This document shows positions 1-5,910 of a DNA stretch of 10,007 bases, piece by piece. Source of the stretch: Candidatus Bathyarchaeota archaeon (GTDB lineage Archaea > Thermoproteota > Bathyarchaeia > RBG-16-48-13 > JAGMEO01); assembly GCA_023128135.1 (NCBI GenBank), contig JAGMEO010000014.1, positions 1 through 10,007 on the forward strand, in the 5' to 3' direction. The notes under the pieces were generated by a model. It did not search any database and was not told the origin of the DNA. It saw only the letters and a program-made list of their open reading frames with translations. The position numbers were made by a program, and so were the translations under genes. How positions within the stretch are numbered: the stretch's first letter is position 1; each line of letters starts with the position of its first letter.

Positions 1-125
1 GGAAGAATTTTTATTATAGCTTCAACTGTCCTCGGCGCAAGATGTCGTATAAGTTCGCCTTCTGCTTCTCCTAGGTCTTTAATTACAATTTTAATTTGAG
101 TACGTGAAATACTATTCTTAGACAT
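1..125 (-). CDS. Cyclophilin-like domain protein, 5' part only
   Basis: The minus strand reads from an ATG at 125 without a stop to the window edge, giving the first 41 residues. The protein begins MSKNSISRTQIKIVIKDLG and continues with GEAEGELIRHLAPRTVEAI. The pattern of a beta strand, then G-x-AEGEL, then a helix starting APRTVEAI is what I recall from the archaeal cyclophilin-like family (Cyclophil_like, formerly DUF369). Those are small beta-barrel proteins of unknown biochemical role, usually about 120-150 residues. The start is supported by a TATA-like box centred about 26 bases upstream, which fits a leaderless transcript. The gene is divergent from the glutamate-synthase-like gene. 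Family assignment rests on a short N-terminal piece, so it is moderate. The rest of the gene lies outside the window. Confidence 0.6.
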   Translation of the reverse strand, partial: MSKNSISRTQIKIVIKDLGEAEGELIRHLAPRTVEAIIKIL

Positions 126-145
126 CGCAACTCTACTTAGACACA

Positions 146-156
146 GTATATTTAAG
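146..156 (-). promoter_or_regulatory. TATA-like box of the cyclophilin-like gene
   Basis: The minus strand carries CTTAAATATAC, close to an archaeal TATA box. Its centre lies about 26 bases before the ATG at 125, so transcription would start at or within a few bases of the start codon. No Shine-Dalgarno sequence is seen in the gap, which agrees with a leaderless mRNA. Confidence 0.5.
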
Positions 157-204
157 AAGTTCTAAATCTGTTTCTAACAGAATTGAAAAAAATTTAACCA
201 TAAA

Positions 205-216
205 CATTATATTTTA
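205..216 (+). promoter_or_regulatory. Possible TATA box of the glutamate-synthase-like gene
   Basis: The plus strand has CATTATATTTTA. A TATA box here predicts a transcription start near 236-240 and a leader of about 50 bases, within which GAAGGA (278-283) could act as a weak Shine-Dalgarno sequence for the ATG at 289. The region is very AT-rich, so other boxes are possible. Confidence 0.3.
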
Positions 217-288
217 GATAATCAATCGTAATGAGAAAATTATAATGAAAAAAAATCAAAAAAAGGCCAATAAAATGAAGGAATTGAT

Positions 289-1890
289 ATGCCTGAACGT
301 GTTCAAAGAAATTCATCTTATCTAAACGAAAAATCCTTGACAGGAACGAGAACCAGAGTTAGGGATGTAAGTCCATCGAGTGGTTTATGTTCCCTTTGTA
401 TTAAGGAGTGCCCTTTCATCTGTGACGTTAGTCTATCTGCCTTTAGAGGGCGAGAAGCACTTTATCCAGATCCGAGATATTTCGGTCATAGCACAGCAGG
501 AGGTTTGAAAGATGGATATTTTGACTGGTCTCAAATAAACATATTACCTGCTTTAATAGGTGCCCAAGGCATTGAGGCTGATTCTGACAAGGCAATATTT
601 CCCAAAGTAGACATTAAAAGCAATGTTGGCGGCATATCTCTCAAACTTCCAATAGTGATTGGAGCATATGGCTCAACTGAGGTCGGAAGAGTCAACTGGG
701 AAGGCCTTGCTATCGGTGCAGCTCTCTCGGGTATCATAATAACTGTGGGAGAAAATGTCTGCGGAGTGGATCCCGGAATAAAGTTTCAAAAAGGAAAAGT
801 TAGCTACTCACCAGAGCTTAAACGAAGAGTTGATCTCTTCAGAAAATTCTGGGATGGAAAAAACGGGGATATAGTAGTTCAAACAAATGTTGAAGATCAA
901 CGCTTGGGCCAAGACATTTACGCGCTATCAAACCTTGAAATTAACATAATTGAGAGAAAGTGGGGACAAGGTGCGAAAGCAATTGGAGGTGAAATTAGAT
1001 TATGGAGTATAGAAAAAGCCATTATGCTGAAAAAACGGGGGTATATAGTAATCCCTGATCCTGAAGACAAAAAAGTACAGGAAGCTTTCAGAGCTGGAGT
1101 CTTTAGAAGCTTTGAGAGGCATAGCAGGGTTGGCATGCCAAAAGAGAAAGATTTTGTTGAGGATATAGAGTGGCTTAGAGATCAAGGAGCGAAACAGATC
1201 TTCTTAAAGACTGGTGCTTACAGACCAGCAGCCGTTGCCTTTACTATGAAAGTAGCTTCTGAAGCAGGCATCGAAGCTGTTACATTTGATGGTGCAGGAG
1301 GAGGCACTGGTATGAGCCCTGAACCTCACATGAATGAGATGGGAACACCGACCATCCTCTTAGAAGCCCAAGTTCTAAAATGTGCTCAAATATTAAAAAA
1401 GAAAGGCCGTCACGTACCTGACCTTATAATTGCTGGAGGATTCATAAATGAGAGTCAGCTCTTCAAAGCGATAGCTATGAGCAACTTCGGAGAAGGCCCA
1501 TACATTAAAGCAGTACTGATGGGTAGAAGCCCAATTACAGCAACTATGAAAGCTACATACTTCACTGAAGACCCTAAGAATATACCAAAGACTTTCAAAG
1601 ATCGCTTCGGTGAAGAACCAGAACAATTCTTCATTGCGACACCTGATCTTAAAGCAAAATATGGAGAACGATTCAAAGAGATTCCTTGGGCAGCGGTAGG
1701 CTTGTACTCTTATTTGAGTGAAAGAGTTGGTGTTGGATTGCAACAACTTATGGCTGGAGCAAGAAAATGGAGGCTAGACCTAATAGACAGAAGTGACATA
1801 GCGTCTCTCACAGAAAGAACAGCAAAAGCAACAGGAATAACACTGATTGAAGACGTAGATAAAGATGTCTTTGAAAGCATACTTGGCTGA
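289..1890 (+). CDS. FMN-binding glutamate synthase family protein with N-terminal Fe-S cysteine motif
   Basis: This 533-residue protein matches the FMN-binding synthase domain of glutamate synthase large subunit (GltB, TIM barrel). Visible landmarks are WGQGAK around 225-230 (counterpart of the GltB K-P-G-Q-G loop), DGAGGGTGMSP at 334-344 (the conserved GGTG-SP flavin/substrate loop), IAGGF at 381-385 and MGR at 411-413 (phosphate-binding strands). Before the barrel, C34, C37, C41 and C45 form CX2CX3CX3C, a likely Fe-S site. The cysteines that bind the 3Fe-4S cluster in GltB, expected after the MGR strand, are absent. There is no glutaminase domain and no GltD-like partner nearby. It resembles a subgroup found in clostridia and archaea whose reaction is, as far as I know, not established. 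A role in amino-group or amino-acid redox chemistry is an inference. ATG at 289 lies just downstream of a weak GAAGGA. Confidence 0.8.
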   Translation: MPERVQRNSSYLNEKSLTGTRTRVRDVSPSSGLCSLCIKECPFICDVSLSAFRGREALYPDPRYFGHSTAGGLKDGYFDWSQINILPALIGAQGIEADSDKAIFPKVDIKSNVGGISLKLPIVIGAYGSTEVGRVNWEGLAIGAALSGIIITVGENVCGVDPGIKFQKGKVSYSPELKRRVDLFRKFWDGKNGDIVVQTNVEDQRLGQDIYALSNLEINIIERKWGQGAKAIGGEIRLWSIEKAIMLKKRGYIVIPDPEDKKVQEAFRAGVFRSFERHSRVGMPKEKDFVEDIEWLRDQGAKQIFLKTGAYRPAAVAFTMKVASEAGIEAVTFDGAGGGTGMSPEPHMNEMGTPTILLEAQVLKCAQILKKKGRHVPDLIIAGGFINESQLFKAIAMSNFGEGPYIKAVLMGRSPITATMKATYFTEDPKNIPKTFKDRFGEEPEQFFIATPDLKAKYGERFKEIPWAAVGLYSYLSERVGVGLQQLMAGARKWRLDLIDRSDIASLTERTAKATGITLIEDVDKDVFESILG

Positions 1891-1908
1891 AAAGCAAATT
1901 CTAAAAAT

Positions 1909-1930
1909 TTTTCAACAATTTTTTTGAAAA
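1909..1930. terminator. AT-rich hairpin and T-tracts between convergent genes
   Basis: TTTTCAA (1909-1915) and TTGAAAA (1924-1930) are perfect inverted copies with an 8-base spacer. On the plus strand T7 occurs at 1919-1925; on the minus strand a T5 run lies at 1935-1939 just past the aminotransferase stop. Archaeal termination depends mainly on T-rich stretches, so this 50-base gap probably ends transcription from both sides. The stem is weak because it is almost entirely A-T. Confidence 0.4.
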
Positions 1931-1940
1931 TCTGAAAAAG

Positions 1941-3089
1941 CTATTTCTTACGTAAAGCTTTCTCCACCGTCTTTGCTATGTGATTTATCTCCATCTCGCC
2001 TATACCTGGATGAACCGGTAGTGAAAAAACCTGTCTTGACGCCTTTTCAGTATTAGGCAAATTGAACTCATCGAATTGTTCACGGTAGTAAGGCATCTTA
2101 TGAATTGGAACCGGATAATAAACTGCTGCACCAACTCGACGTCGATTCAAATGTTTAACAAACTTATTCCTTTTTCCACTGTTAGCGCCTTTTAGACGAA
2201 CCGTATAAACATACCAACCGTGCTTACGTCCTTCATACGCCATTGGAAGTTCAAGTGATTTTATATCACTCAGTTTTTCTGTAAGAAGTGCAGCATTTTT
2301 TCTCCTTTTTTCTAGAAACTTAGGAAGCTTTGAAAGTTGAACACACCCAATAGCCGCCTCCATCTCTGGAAGCCTATAGTTGTGCCCAATCATAATGGAT
2401 CTATATTCTCTGCTCTCACCATGCACTCTGATCAAGTGAAGTTTTTCCAAAAATTTCCTGTTTACAGAAGTCACCATCCCTCCTTCTCCAGTCGTCATGT
2501 TCTTACTCGCATAAAAGCTGAAACAAGCCATGTCTCCTAGAGCCCCCGCCTTTTTTCCATAATATTCTGCGCCATGAGCCTGCGCCGCATCCTCAATTAC
2601 AATTAATTCATTTTTTTGCGCGATCTCATTTATGACAGCCATGTCAGCAGGTAAACCATAGAGATGAACCGGAATGACTGCTCTTGTCCTTCCTGTTATA
2701 GCATGTCTGAAAGATTCAGAATCCATACAATATGATAATGGGTCTATGTCAACAAACACAGGTTTAGCTCCAGTTAAAGCTACGCACTCAGCCGTAGCTA
2801 CAAACGTGAAACTAGGCACAATTACTTCGTCTTCTGGACCTACATCAGCAGCAAGAAGTGAAGCATGTAAAGCAGCAGTTCCATTATTGAAAGCCAAACT
2901 ATACTTCACACCAACGTAACGAGCGAAAGCTCTCTCGAATTGTAAGACTTTCGGACCACTTCCACTTTTATTTGTAACAATTCCACTTTTCAAGACTTCA
3001 GTAACTGCCTGAACCTCTTCTCCACTGAACAATGGCATGTTTATCGGAATTTTCTTTGTTATCTTTAAAGCCCTGACCAATTTTAACAC
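1941..3089 (-). CDS. DegT/DnrJ/EryC1/StrS family sugar aminotransferase
   Basis: This 382-residue protein is a complete PLP-dependent aminotransferase of the DegT/DnrJ/EryC1/StrS family (fold type I), whose members typically transfer an amino group, usually from glutamate, to a nucleotide-bound keto-sugar. Seen in order: NNGTAALHA near 68-76 (PLP phosphate-binding turn), EDAAQAHGA at 166-174 with D167 and H172 (cofactor ring contacts), and SFYASKNMTTGEGGM around 191-205 with K196 as the Schiff-base lysine. The C-terminal part has the usual YPVPIHKMPYY and SLPVHPG segments. Length is normal for the family. The start is a GTG at 3089, supported by an AATTTAAA box about 25 bases upstream; the M at residue 18 would remove little of the conserved fold and is an alternative start. 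No sugar-nucleotide dehydratase, epimerase or glycosyltransferase lies beside it, so the substrate (perosamine-like, amino-arabinose-like or other) cannot be told. Confidence 0.88.
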   Translation of the reverse strand: MLKLVRALKITKKIPINMPLFSGEEVQAVTEVLKSGIVTNKSGSGPKVLQFERAFARYVGVKYSLAFNNGTAALHASLLAADVGPEDEVIVPSFTFVATAECVALTGAKPVFVDIDPLSYCMDSESFRHAITGRTRAVIPVHLYGLPADMAVINEIAQKNELIVIEDAAQAHGAEYYGKKAGALGDMACFSFYASKNMTTGEGGMVTSVNRKFLEKLHLIRVHGESREYRSIMIGHNYRLPEMEAAIGCVQLSKLPKFLEKRRKNAALLTEKLSDIKSLELPMAYEGRKHGWYVYTVRLKGANSGKRNKFVKHLNRRRVGAAVYYPVPIHKMPYYREQFDEFNLPNTEKASRQVFSLPVHPGIGEMEINHIAKTVEKALRKK

Positions 3090-3110
3090 CGTGTAAACAT
3101 TAAATAATAA

Positions 3111-3118
3111 TTTAAATT
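3111..3118 (-). promoter_or_regulatory. TATA-like box of the aminotransferase gene
   Basis: The minus strand reads AATTTAAA centred about 25 bases before the GTG at 3089. This spacing fits a leaderless transcript and is the main reason for accepting the GTG start, since no Shine-Dalgarno sequence precedes it. Confidence 0.4.
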
Positions 3119-3174
3119 TTAGCTCTTTACCAAGTTGTATTTCATAGTGAATTTAACCTTTAAGGTTCGAAAAA

Positions 3175-3186
3175 ATTTATATTATA
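3175..3186 (+). promoter_or_regulatory. TATA-like box of rpoK
   Basis: ATTTATATTATA on the plus strand predicts a transcription start near 3206 and a leader of roughly 55 bases that contains the ribosome binding site at 3248-3253. An AAATTATT at 3212-3219 is a second, weaker candidate that would start the mRNA near 3240. Confidence 0.4.
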
Positions 3187-3247
3187 ACTCTAAATGCTAC
3201 GTTTGTTAGATAAATTATTCACTATTTTCTTAGACGTTTAGAATAAC

Positions 3248-3253
3248 GGAGGT
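3248..3253 (+). promoter_or_regulatory. Strong Shine-Dalgarno sequence deciding the rpoK start
   Basis: GGAGGT is fully complementary to the archaeal 16S rRNA tail. Seven bases follow before CTG at 3261, and the in-frame TAA at 3255-3257 excludes any start further upstream. No ATG, GTG or TTG lies at a usable distance, so the motif points to CTG as initiation codon. Confidence 0.65.
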
Positions 3254-3260
3254 TTAAAGG

Positions 3261-3554
3261 CTGCCAAAGAAACAGAAGAACACTAAATTAAAAAAGCGAA
3301 GTAAAGAAGAGAAAACATTGGTCATAGGACCACCAAAACTGACAAGATTTGAAAAAGCGAGAATCATTGGAGCGAGAGCGTTACAAATATCCATGAGAGC
3401 TCCTCTTCTCATTAAACAACCTGATGAAGTTAGCAATCATATGGATCTCGCTATTTTGGAATTAGAAGCAGGAGTGTTACCAATGACCATTCGAAGAACA
3501 TTGCCAGATGGAACGTATCAAGATATACCCATCAACTGGCTTCAAATTGATTAA
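3261..3554 (+). CDS. rpoK: DNA-directed RNA polymerase subunit K (Rpb6/omega homologue), probable CTG start
   Basis: Subunit K is the archaeal counterpart of eukaryotic Rpb6 and bacterial omega; it clamps the largest RNA polymerase subunit and aids assembly. The signature LTRFEKARIIGARALQISM and the following APLLI are typical, and the C-terminal GVLPMTIRRTLPDGTYQDIP is the conserved beta part. With CTG at 3261 the protein has 97 residues and begins (M)PKKQKNTKLKKRSKEEK, a basic tail before the conserved core. A TTG at 3318 would give 78 residues and still keep the whole core, but its upstream region has only a GAAGAG-like site. The GGAGGT with 7-base spacing favours CTG. It is followed 78 bases later by alba, also plus strand, which seems to have its own TATA box. 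Product call is firm; the start is less so. Confidence 0.92.
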   Translation: MPKKQKNTKLKKRSKEEKTLVIGPPKLTRFEKARIIGARALQISMRAPLLIKQPDEVSNHMDLAILELEAGVLPMTIRRTLPDGTYQDIPINWLQID

Positions 3555-3574
3555 TATAAACCCTCACCCAAACA

Positions 3575-3597
3575 CATAAATATTTTACAATTTAAAG
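3575..3597 (+). promoter_or_regulatory. TATA-like boxes upstream of alba
   Basis: CATAAATATTTTA (3575-3587) and AATTTAAAG (3589-3597) lie in the rpoK-alba gap. They predict starts near 3607 or 3620, that is leaders of about 13-26 bases before the ATG at 3633. No clear Shine-Dalgarno sequence is seen. Alba may therefore be expressed separately from rpoK, though read-through is possible because no T-tract separates them. Confidence 0.4.
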
Positions 3598-3632
3598 GCA
3601 TTAGAACACAAATACAAGAGTGTGTAGCAAAA

Positions 3633-4028
3633 ATGTCAAAGAAAGAAGAAGAAACGAAAAAAACGGTTAAGAAGACTGAAGCAAAACCTAAGCCAAAAGC
3701 AAAAGCTGAGGTAAAAGAACAGAAGGCTCCAGAAGTTTCTGTAAGGAAGAAAACTGAAGAAAAGAACGTAGTTTTTGTAGGTGCAAAACCAACAATGAAC
3801 TATGTGTTAGCTGTGATGACAGTGTTTAACCAGGGAGCTAATGATGTAATATTGAAAGCTCGTGGAAGAGCCACTTCAAGGGCAGTTGATGTTGCTGAAG
3901 TTGTTATTAGAAAATTTTTGAGTAAGGAAGTGAAGCTCGAAGACATCACGATTGGCACTGATACTGTTGGTGAAGGTAATGACGTCAGAAACCTCTCAAC
4001 AATAGAGATAACGCTAAAGAAAAAATAA
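3633..4028 (+). CDS. alba: Alba family DNA/RNA-binding chromatin protein with lysine-rich N-terminal tail
   Basis: Alba is a dimeric nucleic-acid-binding protein that coats archaeal DNA and RNA. Residues about 45-131 form the Alba domain: NVVFVGAKPTMNYVLAVMTV, then NQGANDVILKARGRATSRAVD, and a C-terminal STIEITLKKK strand. A tail of some 44 residues precedes it, with 15 lysines and 9 glutamates plus alanine and proline, so it should be unstructured. Sulfolobus Alba has only about 10 residues before the same strand. In the G-K-K-P loop of Sulfolobus Alba, K16 is the acetylated residue; here the loop is GAKP, with A51 at that place and K52 retained. The start at 3633 is the only ATG before the domain that gives this tail, and the tail is an open low-complexity coding stretch. 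T5 follows shortly after the stop (4032-4036). Confidence 0.92.
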   Translation: MSKKEEETKKTVKKTEAKPKPKAKAEVKEQKAPEVSVRKKTEEKNVVFVGAKPTMNYVLAVMTVFNQGANDVILKARGRATSRAVDVAEVVIRKFLSKEVKLEDITIGTDTVGEGNDVRNLSTIEITLKKK

Positions 4029-4056
4029 TAGTTTTTGTCGTCAAAAAACCAAGTCG

Positions 4057-4094
4057 CTGTACTTTCCAATTTTCATGTTGAAAGTAAAGTACAG
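4057..4094. terminator. Inverted repeat between convergent alba and pyrG, likely 3' hairpin
   Basis: CTGTACTTT (4057-4065) and AAAGTACAG (4086-4094) are perfect 9-base inverted copies with a 20-base spacer. Within it GAAAGTA (4080-4086 region) can also pair with TACTTTC (4060-4066), giving an alternative shorter-loop fold. On the minus strand the stem is followed about 8 bases later by T6 (4043-4048), the arrangement expected for the end of the pyrG mRNA. On the plus strand alba already meets T5 at 4032-4036 before the stem. Confidence 0.45.
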
Positions 4095-4122
4095 ATTAAG
4101 CCATGTATCTAATAAGTCAATT

Positions 4123-5748
4123 TCAAAAAATTGGTTGAGACACATCTGACTTTTTATCTAGAGAGGCTTTAACAAACCCATAAAAAGCTGGGTCTGGTCT
4201 GCCTGGCCTCGATTTAAACTCAGGGTGAAACTGGGTTGCAAAGAAAAAGAAGTGAGATGGTAACTCAAGAATCTCCATTCTAGTCTTGTCAATTGTGAAG
4301 CCACTGAAAACTAAACCGTTTTTCTCCATTTGAGGAATATATTTTGGGTTAATTTCATAACGATGTCTATGACGTTCCAGAATTTGTTCTGATTTGTACA
4401 GTTTGTAAGCGGTTGTGCCAGGTTTAATACCCACAGGCATACCTCCCAACCGCATAGTAGCACCTTTATAATTCAGGTTTCTTTGTTCAGGCAGCAGATC
4501 AACAACTGGATGGGGTGTTTTAGGGTTGATCTCAGTACTGTTTGCGTCTTCCAGCATACAAGAGTGCCTAGCAAATTCGACCGCTGACAATTGAAATCCA
4601 AAGCAGATGCCCAAAAAAGGAAGATCGTTCTCACGAGCATATTTTATCACAGCGATCTTGCCTTCAGTAGCTCTTTCTCCAAACCCTCCTGGGACAAGAA
4701 TTCCATGATAGCTCGATAATGATTTAATCGTTTCTGGTTTCTCTTCAAACGATTCTGTTTCAATCCAGTCAATTTTTATCTTTGTGTCACACAAGCCACC
4801 AGCATGTTTCAAAGCTTCGTTAATACTGACGTAACTATCTGCAAATGTGGCATACTTACCACAAATAGCAATCTTTACTTCATGTTTCGCGTTGATCATC
4901 GATTCAACAATTTGTCGCCATTTAGACCAGGCATAATCTTTATGATTCAGCCCGAGTCTTTCACATATGTAGTTTCCAAGTCCCTGCTTATCAAGCACAA
5001 TTGGCAACTTGTATATAGATTTGACATCTGGAGAAGTGAAAACTGCCTTCTCATCCACAGAGCCAAATAAAGCGATCTTCTTCACTGTATCTTTCTTTAA
5101 CATTTTTCTGCAACGTCCAACAATGACGTCGGGCTGTAGACCTATTCTACGTAATTCTTGGACACTGTGTTGAGCTGGTTTGCTCTTCTGCTCATTTGTA
5201 ACATCTAATATTGGAACCAACGGTACATGAACGAAGAGTGTGTTCAGAAAACCTTCTTCAATTCTCATCTGACGGAAAGCTTCTAAAAAAGGAAGACTCT
5301 CAATGTCGCCAACTGTTCCTCCACACTCCACTAGTACAGCATCAACACTGTTTAATCTTGTAACTTTTCGCATTCTATTTTTAATCTCATCAGTAATGTG
5401 AGGAATTATCTGGACACATTTGCCAAGAAAATCTCCTTTTCGCTCCTTATCTATAACAGACCCGTATATTTGACCCGTTGTTATGTTTGCCCCACGTGAG
5501 AGATTTATATCTAAAAAACGCTCATAGGTGCCTAAGTCTAGATCCATCATTCCACCGTCTTCACAAACAAAGACTTCACCGTGCTCAAAGGGGTTCATTG
5601 TTCCTGCATCAAAATTTAGGTAAGGATCAATTTTAATCGCGGTTACCTTGAATCCTCTAACTTGGAGAATCCTACCTATAGAAGCGCAGACCACTCCCTT
5701 CCCTACTGAACTTAAAACACCGCCTGTTACAAAGATGTATTTCGTCAA
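4123..5748 (-). CDS. pyrG: CTP synthase (glutamine hydrolysing)
   Basis: The 541-residue enzyme makes CTP from UTP, ATP and glutamine, the last step of pyrimidine nucleotide synthesis. The N-terminal synthetase domain opens with YIFVTGGVLSSVGKGV (P-loop, K17), then DLDLGTYERFLD near 70-80 and ECGGTVGDIES near 141-151, which hold the metal and UTP sites. The C-terminal class I glutamine amidotransferase domain has the oxyanion loop VPGGFGERATEGK (352-364), the nucleophile C382 in FLGICFGFQ, and the H508/E510 pair in ATQFHPEF, so the glutaminase triad is complete. Length matches the family. The start is TTG at 5748, with GGTG about 8 bases before it; the next residues TKYIFVTGG are the usual family N-terminus. 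It is 162 bases downstream of ileS on the same strand and has its own TATA-like box. Confidence 0.97.
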   Translation of the reverse strand: MTKYIFVTGGVLSSVGKGVVCASIGRILQVRGFKVTAIKIDPYLNFDAGTMNPFEHGEVFVCEDGGMMDLDLGTYERFLDINLSRGANITTGQIYGSVIDKERKGDFLGKCVQIIPHITDEIKNRMRKVTRLNSVDAVLVECGGTVGDIESLPFLEAFRQMRIEEGFLNTLFVHVPLVPILDVTNEQKSKPAQHSVQELRRIGLQPDVIVGRCRKMLKKDTVKKIALFGSVDEKAVFTSPDVKSIYKLPIVLDKQGLGNYICERLGLNHKDYAWSKWRQIVESMINAKHEVKIAICGKYATFADSYVSINEALKHAGGLCDTKIKIDWIETESFEEKPETIKSLSSYHGILVPGGFGERATEGKIAVIKYARENDLPFLGICFGFQLSAVEFARHSCMLEDANSTEINPKTPHPVVDLLPEQRNLNYKGATMRLGGMPVGIKPGTTAYKLYKSEQILERHRHRYEINPKYIPQMEKNGLVFSGFTIDKTRMEILELPSHFFFFATQFHPEFKSRPGRPDPAFYGFVKASLDKKSDVSQPIF

Positions 5749-5794
5749 ACGTTACACCAAAATAACAATAATACAACGCTTAGATGCATAGCAA

Positions 5795-5805
5795 GCTTAA
5801 ATCTC
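5795..5805 (-). promoter_or_regulatory. TATA-like box of pyrG
   Basis: The minus strand reads GAGATTTAAGC, with a purine-rich GAGAAAAA just upstream that could serve as a BRE element. It predicts a start near 5774 and a leader of about 26 bases before the TTG at 5748. Confidence 0.4.
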
Positions 5806-5823
5806 TTTTTCTCGTTAATGGCT

Positions 5824-5829
5824 AAAAAA
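5824..5829 (-). terminator. T6 tract downstream of ileS
   Basis: A run of six T on the minus strand lies about 80 bases past the ileS stop and just before the pyrG promoter. Archaeal RNA polymerase can terminate at such tracts. No strong stem precedes it, so this is tentative. Confidence 0.25.
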
Positions 5830-5910
5830 CCTAGTGACTTTTGTATTAGGAATATAGAATTCAGCTAAACGTAGATTCTTGTTGCAAGGTGTTTAACATA
5901 GTGTTTGTTA

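Noticed and set aside
1393..1746. 117-residue minus-strand ORF inside the glutamate-synthase-like gene
   Set aside because: It overlaps conserved barrel motifs on the opposite strand and reads as low-quality phenylalanine/serine-rich sequence typical of antisense shadows.
3155..3175. GGTTCGAAA resembling a tRNA T-loop
   Set aside because: No matching acceptor, D or anticodon stems are found around it. It is part of a short AACCT/AGGTT repeat in the rpoK upstream region.
3194..3241. 15-codon upstream ORF before rpoK
   Set aside because: It begins upstream of the predicted transcription start, has no ribosome binding site, and is within the length expected by chance in AT-rich DNA.
4123..5748. 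GICFGFQ instead of the more usual GICLGMQ at the PyrG glutaminase nucleophile as a sign of altered function
   Set aside because: The nucleophile cysteine and the H/E pair are intact, and the substitutions are conservative hydrophobic changes, so normal activity is expected.
5818..5868. 16-codon plus-strand ORF between pyrG and ileS
   Set aside because: Too short, without a ribosome binding site, and it spans the likely ileS terminator T-tract.
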